Notes: generated from the letters alone by a model not told the origin. Positions 25,127-37,219 are shown, numbered from the stretch's first letter. The stretch is 64,000 nucleotides of DNA from Turnera subulata (GCA_028386065.3 JAKUCV010002156.1:13416-77415); one strand, 5' to 3'. Numbers and translations: made by a program.

Positions 25127-26458
25127 TCAAGCAGTCCCACCTTCCCCAAAGAGATACCTACAACCAAAGTCCTCGTCCTCATCTGTCCTCCCTCTCTTTT
25201 CATCTACTTTCTCCCTTACTTCCTCAGGATAACAATCAAAGAATAGCTCAAATCCCAGCTTCCTGGTCTTTGTGAAGCTACATATCCAAGGTTCAGGGAA
25301 TTCGCAAAAGGGGAAATTCTCTTCTTCCTTCACAAAATATCCATTCAATGTTTTGAAGTATGGGGTTATGGGAAAGTCCCATTCCTGTTTGTTCTTGCGA
25401 GCTACTGCCTTAGCTCAGTTTTTCTCCTTTTTCTTTTCTAGCTCCGCCGGAGTTGGAACATATCCCAAACGAAAAGGAGGCACAGTACTCAAAATTTGAG
25501 GAACCTCTAGCACCCCTTACTGCCTTCTCCCTATCCCCAAGATTGGAAAATACTTCATCTTCTCCATGATACTCATAACCGAGGAATTGCCGAACGGGTC
25601 ATAGTAAGGAGGTCTCACAGTGAGCTTATCCACCATTATGGTACTGATAGATTCAAAGACAAAGCCGGATAAGGACACCTCCTTTTCTTCTTCGATCCCA
25701 CATATTGGTTTGATATTCTTTTCAGCCATTTCTCCCTTAATGGTAACTATTCCTCCTCGATGCGGGAATCGCAACATCTGATGCAAGGTAGAGGCTATAG
25801 CTCAGGCTTGGTGCAACCATGGTCTTCCGAGAAGTAAATTGAAACTTGATGCGATATCGAGCACTTGGAACTCTACCAAAAAAGGGGCGGGCCCAATGGT
25901 AACTTCCAGTTTTATCATACCCAACACTTCCCTTCTAGCATTGTCATATGCTCTGACCATAGTTCAGGAGGGCAAGAAATCCGCAACTCCGAATCCTAAG
26001 GAGCTTGCACTCTTTAGTGGACAAACATTCAAGGCGGATCCATTGTCTATCATTACCAAGGCTATTTTATTTTCCTTGGCTTGAACGGTTATGTATAGGG
26101 CATCAATATGGGCTTCCTTACCCGAGCGAAGGTCCTTGTCCGAAAAGGATATCTGATTATCAACTTCTACTCAAGCTATCATATTGGCCAATGCATCAGG
26201 TGCGGTGTCAATGGGAACATGAGCCTTGCTTAAGGTTTGGAGAACCTTTTCTCGATGTGGGCGAGACGACATAAGCGAACCCCAAAATGAAATATTAGCC
26301 TGAGTCTTCTTCAATTGTTTTGTCACCATGTCTTCTTCAGGATCCGCTGTTTCTTCCGATTCATCTAGGCGAAGGGGAGCCCTCCTCGCCACCCTTCCTG
26401 ATCTAGTGATGACATCAATTTCTTCATCGTTGTCTACGTACTCACTCAGATCGAGCAC
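25127..26458 (-). pseudogene. Element 1 protease and pre-RT linker
   Basis: On minus, an acidic stretch leads to DVITRSGRVARRAP, the RPHREKVLQTLSKAHVP block usual before protease in Tat/Ogre elements, and the aspartic protease signature VMIDNGSALNVCPL (about 26030-26060) with its catalytic D and G kept. Beyond it, LLLGRPWLH and LHQMLRFPHRGGIVTIKG are the standard protease tail. The linker continues with KMKYFPILGIGRRQ and EEENFPFCEFPEPWIC and ends in an acidic tail at 25127. Stops and frame changes break it into pieces (25517-25786, 25127-25348). The protein stops before any reverse transcriptase motif. Confidence 0.8.
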
Positions 26459-26479
26459 ACAACATGTTAGTCCAGGCCA

Positions 26480-27687
26480 GACTCGACCTCCATCATATCG
26501 ATCTCTTCGCGTAAGGGCAGGGGATTTGACTTGGTATTCCGCCTTTTGGGGAAAATTATTTCATTTCTCTCTATTAATTCTTGGATCTCATGTCGGAGTC
26601 GGGCGTAATTGTCTGTGGTATGCCCGACCGCTTAATGGAATCTGCAAAATTTATTAGGGTCCCCTCCAAAGGGAAGACCAGGTCTCGGTTCCAGAGGTTG
26701 CAATAAATTCTTTTACATACATTTCTGCAGTATTTTTCCTAAAGACATAGGAAGAGGAGTAAACTCCCTATGCTTCGACTCACCGTGCAGTGGTGCCTGA
26801 ACAGCGACATGATTTACTTCGGCGTGCTTCTTTCCATGGGGTATAAAACTCCTTCTAGAGGTGTCCATAGGAATCGGGATCTTTCCTGAACTAATGGCAT
26901 CTTCCAACTGTGTTCACGCCCCAATGAGCGCTTTAAAATTGGCGTAATAATTGCCAACCATCCAGTCGTAGTAAATCGGTTGTAGGTTCTTGATCACCAT
27001 CTCCACTAGATCTTCTTCGGTGGGTCTTTCCACCATCAAGGACACCTTATTACACCATCTCGAGATATATGCAGAAAACGTCTCTTGAGCCTCTTGCTTA
27101 GTTGTCTCAAGATCCCTTTTAGTCACATCCACCTCAGTATTATAGTTGTACCGCTTCAAGAATTCTCTGCAAAGGTCCTCCCATTTGCTTGTCTTGCTCT
27201 CATTCAAGGTCATAAACCACATCAAAGCTCCCCTAGATAAAGTTCTTTGGAATAATTGGGTCATTAATTCAGGCCCGATCCCCACAGGTTGTAGCATCCT
27301 CACATAGATCTTCAGGTGAGTTGTGGGACATCTTATTCCATTAAACTTCTCGATATCTGGCATCTTAAATCTTTCAGGCAAACGGGCTTCAGGGAATAAA
27401 GACAAACGATCTAAATTCCAATCGTCCTCTTTCTTTTTCATGGTCTTCAATAGCTCCTCCAATCTTCTGAGTCTCTCCCCATCTCCCTTGGACCCTTGTG
27501 TCGCCGAATCATTATCCAGAATTACCACCACATTATGCTCGTCATCCGGTTGTGAATTTTGTCCCCCATTACTCCCAGGGGATGCCATCTTCCCTTTCTT
27601 CAGGGCTAGGAGTGCTTCCATGATATTTGGATCCTTGAGCAGATTCAGAATTTCCTCAGGCACATGGGCACCATTTTCCTCACTCAT
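26480..27687 (-). pseudogene. Element 1 gag
   Basis: The frame opens with MSEENGAHVPEEILNLL at 27687 and runs 257 residues to a TGA at 26914, then continues in the same frame beyond it (EDAISSGKIP..., to 26713). It has a charged N-terminus, then the retrotransposon gag core (MPDIEKFNGIRCPTTHLKIY, LSRGALMWFMTL, WEDLCREFLKRYNYN, TKQEAQETFSAYISRWCNK). The core packages element RNA in virus-like particles. A variant zinc knuckle (CRFH...GH...) follows near 26600 with a stop inside and its last cysteine replaced by tyrosine. The ATG chosen is the first one in frame after the primer site. Confidence 0.85.
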
Positions 27688-28171
27688 GTTGTCCTAATAT
27701 TTGGAGGACCGGTGTCAGGATCCCTGACTTCCCATAAGCTATGTCTTTTTCGGGTTTACATATGTAAGAATGAATGAGGGGGCACCTCATGTATTTCCAC
27801 TTGAATTCACAACAACAAGTACTCAAATGCAAGCAACACTTATTAATTCATCATGCATGGGATGCTCAAGATATACAGCTGGTTGGGGGCTGAAAGACTG
27901 CCGCTAAGGAATAGCTTGGCCTACTCACATGTGATAAAGGATATCGCGTGAGGTCCGGGGCCCATTAATCCCTACCATTGCTTCTGCAGCGAGAAACCGG
28001 TTCACACAAGCCACTATCGCTTAAGGAAAACATTGTAGTGGACTTGGATCCCCTGGCCCTCTTACGGTAAGGGCTTCACAACATTTATCATGAATGCAAG
28101 GCACTTATGATGACACATAAAAAGACATACAAAAATCCAATGATTGCACAAGGTTTCTTGAACCCTCTAAG

Positions 28172-28189
28172 TCCCCAGCGGAGTCGCCA
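28172..28189 (-). promoter_or_regulatory. Primer-binding site, element 1
   Basis: The minus strand reads TGGCGACTCCGCTGGGGA two bases inside the right LTR (28192). Starting with TGG it would pair with a tRNA 3' CCA end. The identical 18-mer sits at the same place in element 2. I recall that Ogre-type elements use a tRNA-Arg primer, but the tRNA identity was not checked. Confidence 0.8.
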
Positions 28190-28191
28190 AT

Positions 28192-29810
28192 TGTGAATAC
28201 CCGACCCAAAATCACTTGGGCCTATTCACCTATTCCTTACACCTTCTTCATAACCGGCATCCAACATCTTTGGAGTCGCAAGTTTTATTAAAGGACAAAA
28301 CTCAGGAAAAACCTTCATATGACTCCGTTTAGGCAACTACATAACGAACCAAAGATGCTGGACCCGGGGATTCGTCATGGATGGGAAGGTGTTAGGCACC
28401 CGTCCATGTTGGGGCGTAACCTTGTGCAATTGAAGGATTTTATATACCTTGTGCAAGTGTGAACAACAAAACACATAATAACTGAAACTAAAAAAGAAAG
28501 TGGAGAAGAAGAAGATTGGGCTTGAGTTTCCACCACTAGAAACCACCTACGTACCCTGGCAACCGGGTTCAAAGCCCACGTAGTTCTTGACATGGAATCA
28601 CAACAGTCACATCGTCATAAACATCAACATCTCATAAGCAATCGGTCAAGAAAAAAGGGATTAGGATTACCTCTTGTAGCCCTCCTCTAGCTCCTTGGTC
28701 TGGGTTGTGTCTTCCACACAATTTCCTCCCACTCCTTAACTCAATCTTGGAGTTCTTCTTCATCTACCTCTTGCTGCCTTCAATGGTTGGTATCACCCAT
28801 GAAATTCCACCAGAGTTTTGCCTATAGAACTATTTCTTAAACTTGGAGAAGTAGAGTTTCTCTAGCTCCAAAGCTTATGAACAGTGTGTGTGTAATAGAA
28901 TGTGTGTCTTGAAATGTGAGAGGGGGTCCTACTTATAGTATTCTGGGTAGCCTAGGGGCGTGGACCAGCTTAATGATCAAGGTAATGGCCAAAAATCTGG
29001 GCCAAAACCGAGTAGAATCAAATTAGGAGCAAAATCGGGGGAAAAAAATGCGTTCTGGGTGCATATGACCGCCATGGCGGGCGGTCATCCTTTGGATGAC
29101 AGCCAGGCCGGGCGGTCATGGAAAAAAAACCGCCTAGACCTGGCGGTCATCCCAAGATGACCGCCCGCGCTTGCGCGTTACACCCGTTCTTTTTTTTTTC
29201 GATCTCGATTCTCCCCCAATTTCTCCTTGAATGATCCTACCGCGTAATTAACCCTTAAACTGCCCAGAATCCTTTACTTTTTTTATTAATACACCTCTCA
29301 ATCATCTCCTATTTGATTTATTACACATTGATTCCCCATTTTAAGCTAAAATCATACCAAAACCACTCTTACTATTAAGGAATGATTTAACTCTGATTTT
29401 CCACAAAAATTAAGGTTAAATTTGTCTGCAAGGAAGGTGTTAATGGGTTGTGCAACTCTGGAAAAATTCCATATTTCATTAATTTGGACCCTTACATTTA
29501 TCTTTAACCCAAGAATAAATCATCTCAATATAATTGGGATTAAAGAATAAACAAACAAGCCCAAGCTAATGAATTAAAATGCTTTTTTAGCAATTTAATC
29601 CGTATCATATGTTTTTATCCTATGATTAAATCATCTTATTAATCGTAGGGTCTAAGCACGTAAAGGCCTTAATTATTATAATGCATGAATTCCACTAAAA
29701 ATAAACTTCATCCGCACTTCAACCCAAGACTAACTCATCTTGCTAGTCTTATGGTTCAAACATGTCTAAAGCCTTATTTAATAGAATTTTCATGGATCAA
29801 ATCTGGGTGT
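28192..29810 (-). repeat. Element 1 LTR (5' LTR on the minus strand), end clipped
   Basis: Matches 20099-21717 from TGTGAATACC to CAAATCTGGGTGT, where homology stops about five bases before the expected CA end. It carries the GGCGGTCAT hairpin cluster (29065-29165). Confidence 0.9.
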
Positions 29811-29903
29811 AAAGTAGATAATAGAAACCAGCAGTGAAGTGCGGGCTTCTCACTAGTCTATACTAATTAAAGGAACCTCTGGCCTACCTCTAGTGAGTCA
29901 ATG

Positions 29904-31455
29904 TTAGTGTAATATGCCCAAATGCCAATGTATGGATGATTGTATAGAGTCTTGTATACACTTTGAGGTTATTCCAATAATTATCGTTTATGAGACAAGC
30001 GCTTGCACATACTTATAACCCTAGAATATTTCGATATTTTTAAATGTCCCCAGTCAATTATTATTATGGATGGGTTGTAATAATACATTAAGACTAGCGT
30101 ATGTTGAGAATTGCATATGTGATATGAATTCTACGTACGGGTACAAGTTAGAGAACTTGTGGACTGGACCGACCCACATAAGAACGCTACATGGAACGTT
30201 GTATGTTTTTCGATAGCGGTTCTTATATGTATTGTCCCTAGACCTGCGATCGTCAAGGTTCCCAACATATGAGTCGTATATTTTGATATTACTCATGCCT
30301 ATTTCGTAAATGAATAGACTTAGTGTAATCATTGGGTATGCGATAAGTGTGTAGTGGGTTTTTGTATGATCCAGAGGGGAATCGTCCAGCCCATATAATG
30401 GGTATATTATCGGATGGTTTCTTGATAGAGTTGAACTGTAAATGCACGGCCGTGCTCGGATTATGATATGGTGATATCATTGGTATCCGTTTTACACAGT
30501 TAACTCGAGGATCAAGAAACCGAGATTAAACATATACGAGATTGACATATTCCATGTCTCATGTTTAATCTTGATAATCGGACGTAGGGACGATGACATG
30601 TTTCGAGGCATTTAGAATCAGTACTGATCTTGTCGTTCGGGTAGCAATGATGTGTTGCTAGACGCCGCTCTTTGCTTATAATTGTAAAATGAGATTTTAC
30701 GGTTATTGCCGGACGTTACAAGTACCTACAAGGTCACACACTTAGAGCCGTTGATTCGAGCAGGTGGCTGAACCGTGGTTGGACCATGGTTCGACCAGGT
30801 ATGGTTGGACCGCGGTTGGACCGTGGTTGGACCAGTGTCGCTTTGGGCTGGTTTGGTTCAATAAAAGTCAGAATTATTGAACCAAACCTGAGTGCATGTG
30901 ATGTGGAATCCCATTAGTGGAGACATAATGATGAAAGATAATGAGCCAATGTGTTGGCCATTATTCCATTGTCTCTTAGCACTAATTGGAGTAGAGTAAT
31001 CAGATTACTCTAGTCTTCTTCTTCATCACTTGAGTCTGAAAAATTCAGAGCATTCACCCTAGAGAGAGCTTGAGAGAGTCTTGAGTTTCAGACACACCTT
31101 CTTTGAGAAAGAAGAGAGAAACACCACAACCACACAGCTCCCAGATTTCCGCAGCTAGCACCGCAACCGGGAGACTTCGGGTTGGAGATCGTGTGACGGT
31201 TTCCGGCTATCACAGTTGGTGTGGACACCGTAGAGGGGCGAGGCCTTTTGTCTGGCTCTAGCTGATTCGGTTCTACAGTTGGGTGAAAGACCTCAACCGT
31301 TACAGGTATGTAAAAAATCTTATAACTCGGTTTAGCTATCTTCACTTGGATCCTCCATGTGTATCCGATTTTTCCGCTGCGTTTATGTTTGCATTTGAGT
31401 GTCAACTGCATGTCCCGGATACTTACAGTCAAATGGCCAAATTAAATTCACAACA
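29904..31455 (+). mobile_element. Probable solo LTR of a Ty1/copia element
   Basis: The stretch starts TGTTAGTGTAATATGCCC and ends TTCACAACA, the TGTTR...YAACA form common in plant copia LTRs. Its interior has the usual composition, with no internal domain or second LTR. It contains repeated GGTTGGACC words (30775-30840) and a perfect 15-bp hairpin at 30850-30888. No target duplication was found at these ends, so the limits are provisional. An 8-bp direct repeat TAAAGTAG flanks the larger interval (29810-29817 and 31467-31474). Confidence 0.55.
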
Positions 31456-31471
31456 GACATGTGAAGTAAAG

Positions 31472-32521
31472 TAGTGCTGGAGGTATGATAAAACATTCAA
31501 GAGGCGATTAGAAATCTTATATTAAATGGAATTTATTTCTGCCAGTTACACTCAACACTTTAAAAAATCATGATGGCCTAGCTGACAAATAAAGCATTGA
31601 ATCAACAAATACAAATCAAAAGAATCGTGGATTTTTATTAAATAGATTGATGAATGAAATCGCCTAAAAAGTTGAGAATATAACTCCACTCACGGAAACA
31701 AACTTGCGTATTTTTTCAAAAGGATTTCCACTACATAGCTCTTACGAAAAATGCATCAAGCATGGCAAAAGAAAAAAAAAAAAAGAGAAGAGGAACAAGC
31801 ATGGTAAAACACCTGCTGAAAGGGGCCTTACAGTGTTCTGTCTTTCTCCTCCCAAAGACCTTTCTCCACCATGAAAAATTTTTGTCCCTTCTCCTTGTTA
31901 AAAAAAAGAAAAAAAATCCCCTATGTTTTTTTTTTGGTAAGTAAGAAAACCCTAGGTCTGATTTCTATTTTATATTGAAAATTCAGTAGGTCTACCTCTT
32001 GTCTTATTTTTTCTTCTAAAAAGAAAATTGCAGGGAGAGTAGGCCGTCACAACCGACCGTGGACCAAATAAACAAGCATTAAATATCCAATATTTGGTTT
32101 CAATTGGATGCAAAAATCATGCATACAAAATCCTATAGGAAACGAAAGTGGCTTTTCTTTGTTTGTTTTCAACTAGGAAGAAAAGTGTGTAAACGAATTC
32201 AATGCCTTATATTTTGGGGTGAGAATCTATCAGCGAGATATAAGGTAGAATCCTGCCACTATAAGAAAATCATATGGGTCTTGGAAAAATTAATAGGAGA
32301 CCTTTCTTCGTACATCCCTAAAAGTTAAAAAAAAAAAACAAAAACAGGAAATGGGGAAAGAGTAAAGAGTAAAGAGAAATTATATATTTATTGAAAAAGA
32401 ACACCATTCTTATTTGATCAAAAACAAAAGCAACAAACGCAACAACAAAAGGTGTGACTCTAGAACCTAAACGCTAGTGCTCAGGAAAATTCATCAATAT
32501 GTCTTCAACATCTCCAAGACT
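31472..32521. repeat. Duplicated block, copy B
   Basis: Homologous to 16199-17100 and to 15826-16090, beginning at GGTATGATAAAACATTCAAG. It lies downstream (minus sense) of the coiled-coil gene and holds no gene of its own. A-rich tracts occur at 31766-31790 and 32325-32345. Confidence 0.75.
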
Positions 32522-32829
32522 CTAAAGAGCAGAGAGTGTTTTGTTAGCAGCTGGCAAAGGCACCTCTGGTTGGTCTACCTGAGCAGGCTCAGGAAGGAAG
32601 GCTTGTGCCAGTTCTACCTTGAGAGCATTCATATGGATAGTGTGTTGCGCTTGGAGCAAGGCGTCTTCAGCTGCCGAAAGCCTCCACTGAAAATAGTCTG
32701 CACGCCTCCTAAGAAATTCTACATCAGGTTCAACTAGCTCCAGTTTCAATTTGAGTTCATCCATATGAGATTTCAGGTGTTGTTTCGCTTGCGGAAGGTC
32801 CTTAACCTGGCATTCTAGGGACCAGCAGC
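32522..32829 (-). pseudogene. Coiled-coil protein gene, 3' half (split by element 2)
   Basis: The minus strand encodes a Leu/Glu-rich helical segment (DELKLKLELVEPDVEFLRRR, YFQWRLSAAEDALLQAQ) ending with LPAANKTLSAL and a stop at 32522. Its 5' half lies 26.6 kb away at 59460-59789, on the other side of the inserted Tat/Ogre-like element 2; both halves align continuously with the uninterrupted relic at 17100-17400. Family unknown. It could be a host gene or a gene carried by an unrecognised element. Confidence 0.65.
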
Positions 32830-34396
32830 TGTGAATACCCGACCCAAAATCACTTGGGCATATTCACCTAATCCTTTCACCTTCTTCTTCGGGTCATTCC
32901 CATAACATTGGAGTCGCCACCCAAGTTTTATTAAGGACAAAACTTGGGAAAACCTTAATATGACTCCTTTAGGGTACACGGTCATGGCGAACAAAAGTTA
33001 TGGGATCGGGGGTTCGTCACAAATGGGAAGGTGTTAGGCACCCATCCGTGTTGGGTCGAGACTATGTGCAATTATGAAATGCAAGTGTGCCTATTGCAAG
33101 TGTGCAGGTGTGGAAAGTAAAGAGAAGGGGAGAAGAAGAAGATTTGGCTTGCATCCTCTTGTAAGACCGAGATTACCAACGTACCTGAGTGATCGGGTTC
33201 AAAGCCACGTAGTTCTAAACGTGGCACAAATCGGCCACTTAAATCATCCCAAGCATCAGCATATAATCAACAAAGATCAATCAAAAGGAGGGTTTAGTGT
33301 TACCTCTTGTGGCCTCCTCTAGCTCCTTGCATTGGGTTGAGTTGTACCCCCACCTTCTTGTCGCTCTAAAGCTCTACGGTTGATCCTCTTCTTGACCTCT
33401 CTTTGCTGAACCACTGCTAATGTCTTCCACGAAAATTCTCCAGAGTCTCTGCCTAAAGAATGTATTTCTAGTCTTGGAGAAGTAGAGTTTTCCCAAGCAC
33501 TCAAGGCTTATAGGTGTGTATGTGAGAAAAGTGTGTGTCCTCTTTGAAATGTGTATGAGGGGTCCTATTTATAGTGTTCTGGGAAGCCTAGGGGCGTGGA
33601 CCTACTTAATAGTTAAGACTATGCCTGAAAATCTGGTCCAAAACTGCAATGGATCGAAGTTAGAAAAAAAATTGGAGATTTAGGCAAATTTGGGAGGACA
33701 TGACCGCCACTGCTGGCGGTCATCCACTGCATGACCGCCAGTGCCGGCAGTCTTGAGTGGATGCCCGCCAGCACCTGGCAGTCGTTGCGAGATGACCGCC
33801 GGTCGCCCCGCGTGTCACCCGTTCTTTCCATTTTCGGAGCCCCAATCCCTCTAATTCAGCCCTGATTTGATTCTACCGCGTAATTAACCCCCATTCAACC
33901 CAGAATCACTGCATTACTTGATTATCACTCCCCCTAAATCATTCCATAACAGATTAATTACACCTTAATGTCTATTTCATACTAAATCATGCCAAAAACA
34001 ACATTTCTACATAAATGATGATTTAATTCTGATTTTCTACGAAAATCAGAGCTAAAATTGACCTGCAAGAAATGTGTTAATTGGACCCCTAAACCCATTC
34101 CTAACCCAAAAATAAATCAGCTCAATATAGTTGGGTTAAAAACAACTAAAAGAGCCCAAGTAATACAATGGAATGTATTTTAATGTGAATAAACCTTATT
34201 ATACGTTTTACCCTAAGATTATTAATCCTAAGGTTTAGATGCACAAAGGTTTAGATTACCAAAATACATTAATTCTACTAAATTAAATTCTTATTACATC
34301 TTAACTCAAAATCAGATCATCTCATTAACCTCAAGTTAAGCATGTTTGGAATTTAGTTTTAGTAAAATATTTGCGGGTTAAATTTGGGTGTTCACA
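32830..34396 (-). repeat. Element 2 LTR (3' LTR on minus)
   Basis: Direct-repeat partner of 57923-59459. Contains the hairpin words ATGACCGCC (33700) and GGCGGTCAT (33715) and a minus-strand TATA box near 33567. Confidence 0.9.
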
Positions 34397-34549
34397 GATG
34401 TCCCTCGTTGATGAGTTCTTAGGAACCAAGGACGAAACAATCTAAGACAGGAACCACCAAATTTGAATGATGAATGTGTGGCGCATATCAAGTTTTGGAG
34501 CATCCCATGCTTTTCTCCAGGAATCATCTCATCCTGAAGCTTTAAGGGA

Positions 34550-35120
34550 CGGGCCCTCGGATTCTGGGAATCATCTCATCTCATGTCTCGGGGATCATCT
34601 CATCCCAAGGTGATAGAATCATCTCATTTATCGGGTGGTCGATAGGGAATACTCCCATCCTCGTTAGTTGGGTTTTGACTTGGGAATCATCTCATCCCAA
34701 GTCTCGGGAATCATTTCATCCTGAGGTGATAGAATTAGGTTGCCAACAAGGAATACTCCCATCTTTGTCAGCTGGGTTTTGACTTGGGAATCATCTCATC
34801 AATCAACAAGGAATACTCCCTTCCTTGTCAACTGGGTTTTGACTTGGGAATCATCTCATCCCAAGATGATAGAATCATCTCATCTATCAACAAGGAATAC
34901 TCCCATCCTTGTCAGATGGGTTTTGACTTGGGAATCTTCTCATCCCAAGACGATAGAATCATCTCTTCTATCAACAAGGAATACTCCCATTCTTGTCAGC
35001 TGGGTTTTGACTTAGGAATCATCTCATCCCAAGACGATAGAATCATCTCATCTATCAACAAGGAATACTCCCATCCTTGTCAGCTGGGTTTTGACTTGGG
35101 AATCTTCTCATCCCGAATGG
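34550..35120. repeat. 84-bp tandem array in the element 2 3' region
   Basis: AACAAGGAATACTCCC recurs at 34745, 34805, 34889, 34973 and 35057, so the last three intervals are exactly 84 bases. The units also share GGAATCATCTCATCCCAAG with the element 1 array. Open frames over the array reflect the multiple-of-three unit length, not a gene. Confidence 0.92.
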
Positions 35121-35898
35121 CTTCGCCTTCAGCTTTTTGTCAAAAATGCCATCTCACGGCTTGGCTATCTAGTTTCTGGGAATCTCATACCCCTACCATT
35201 GTTTATGATGTCGCTTCACGACCATGTTACCATCTGTTGTCTTTCCATTGTCTATGTCTCGGGCATCACATGCCCCTACATCTCTATTTCATGGCTTAGT
35301 TATCGGGAATCATCTTATCCCGAGGTTTGATTTTGCGTGTATCAGGTGCACGGCTTTGGTTTTCCTCAAGTGTTTCAACCTATCATTAAGTGTGAAGGGG
35401 GTTTACTACACCCTTGAGAATCGTAAGAGGGGATGCCGTGCCCCCGATAAGTTATCACGCATGAAACATTTTTCTTATTGCAAATGCAAGTAAATGTCAA
35501 TAGATGCCCCTTATCTCAGTAACAGTTTGACCCTAGCAACCGGGTATACCTTCTCGCTTTTCTTCTCTATTTTCTTTTAATTTCTCTCCCCTTGCAAATT
35601 TTTCTGAATTTTTCGAAATTTTTCAGGCAGGCCCGATCTGTTTACCCGGCGGTTATATGAGCGGATGACTGCTACCTTCCAGCGGTCTTGCACTGATGAC
35701 CGCCGGCAGTGGTGGCCTTCACGACATGACCGCCGGCGGTGGCGGTCGTGGCTTCCTAGAACTTCCTTTTCGATCTTCGGGCTTGGGCTTTAGGGTTTTC
35801 ACGAATCCCACTGACTCAAAATAGTGTAAATAGCCTCTTGGGTGCCTAGGGATCCCCATAAATCGTCATAACACATCTCAAATACGTCTAGGGCAACC
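35121..35898. other. Leader of the antisense PMD gene, with GACCGCC words
   Basis: No coding region. 35645-35745 is a GC-rich island in AT-rich DNA that repeats ATGACCGCC and GGCGGT words, as does the matching region of element 1 (22766-22852). It lies 150-250 bases upstream of the PMD start in both elements, so it could be promoter or leader structure. Confidence 0.55.
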
Positions 35899-37219
35899 AT
35901 GAGTGATAATTATCTTGCTAAAGTGCTTCGGTGGATGGCGGGTGTTCCCCCTAAATGTCGTATATACTTTTCGGTACTGGGCTTGTCCAGATTGTTCAAG
36001 CTTCATGGTGTGGTGATAGAAGAGAGTCTGATTCATGCAGCCACCAAGTTCTAGGACAGGAGTCGCTATGTATTCTGCTTTGGCCAGGACATGATGGAGT
36101 TATGTCCCACTATTGATGAGTTTAAAGCTTTCTTGAATGCCAAATTCATAAAAGGTGTTGCTATGGTTTCTCTTGATGATGCTGTCCTGAAGGAAGTTAG
36201 CGAATTCCTCTTTTCAGCCGAAGGTCAGATCTACTTTTTGATGAATCAGAACCATCATCTGGAGCTAACCAAGATCATTGACCGATACTTCCTTGGCAGC
36301 TCACAACAACACCTCGAGGATAATTTCGATTGGAGAAAGGAACGCAATCATGCCCTCGCCCTTATGATGACAAGTGAGTTCTTACTGGTGGAATCCCCCG
36401 GTGTTTGCCCTCTTCGGATTGGTGCGCTGGTGGCTAGGCTTTTTGATGAAAAGAGCCTATTCCCTATTATATTTGGCGAGACTCTCAACTGTTTGGATGC
36501 GCTAGCCAACGATCACTGTGCCTCGTTGAATGGCTCTCCTCCTCTACTCTAGATGTATATATTTGACTTCCTTTTCTTTGATTATCACTCTTTTTCACCT
36601 TCCCCTTTTGTTATAACAATTTCCCCTCTTCTTGTAGATGTGGTTATGCGAGCACCTTACGTTGATTAAGCATCCCCAGGCTGATCCCTTAAACTATGTC
36701 CGTCGTGGTTACTTAGTCTCCTTCAACATTGTTCGAGACTGGGTCATCTATATGAATGATCTCAAGGCTGAACAAATCACCTAGTTCTGCCGGTGGCTTG
36801 GGATGCAAGAGGTGGTCATCCCTACTCTGTGCAATGATTGGTTCGTACTCCCAGGTGTGGAGAAGTCTACATATTATCGTCCAAGGAGGATATTAAGTCA
36901 ATTTGGCATAAGCCAAGTAGTTCCCTCCGATATTCTTATTCAGCCAAGACGTTACACTATGAAAGCTGCTGCTCTAAAAGTTGTCAAGGGAGGTTGGGCT
37001 TTGCCTTTAAGAGAACCAACCGGCGGTCGCTTTGAGATCCATCCTCCTGTACCTTACTTAGAATGGTTGAATAGAGATGTGGTTGCTCCAGAGGGATCTT
37101 TGTGCCCTGCTAGAGAAACATTCTTGGAAGGGCCTGCACCGCCCAGGTTCGAACATTCTACTAAGAAGACCAAGGGCGGGAGCGTCGAAGCGAGTCGCAA
37201 AAGGTACAGGAAAAATTGA
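35899..37219 (+). pseudogene. Antisense PMD-like gene, element 2
   Basis: It reads from ATG 35899 (MSDNYLAKVLRWMAGVPP) through two exons (35899-36550 and 36638-37219), much better preserved than the element 1 copy. Segments include FCFGQDMMELCPTIDEFKAF, FPGVCPLRIGAL-like PGVCPLRIGALVARLFDEKS, MWLCEHLTLIKHP, CRWLGMQEVVIPTL, YYRPRRILSQFGISQVVPSD and a basic tail. Three nonsense codons break it: 36052 (TAG), 36550 (TAG at the old donor site, whose GT is lost) and 36782 (TAG). Because the frame is otherwise kept over 400 codons, loss was recent relative to the age of the family. The function of antisense PMD products in retroelements is unknown. Confidence 0.78.

Larger units (their letters stand above)
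20099..29810 (-). mobile_element. Tat/Ogre-like gypsy element 1, lacks RT and integrase
   Basis: Two ~1.62 kb direct LTRs flank 6.5 kb of internal DNA. Transcription runs on minus: the primer site beside the right LTR, the TATA box in the LTR and gag all face that way. Internal order on minus is gag, variant zinc knuckle, protease, and the linker that precedes reverse transcriptase in this lineage. A spacer, an antisense PMD gene and tandem repeats then lead to the left LTR. No reverse transcriptase, RNase H or integrase motif is present, so movement would need enzymes supplied in trans. The right LTR lacks its last ~5 bases, so no target duplication can be seen. Several stops and frameshifts mark it as old. 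Confidence 0.85.

Noticed and set aside
34740..35299. Plus-strand open frames of 90-170 codons
   Set aside because: They cover an 84-bp tandem array whose length is a multiple of three, which keeps frames open without coding.
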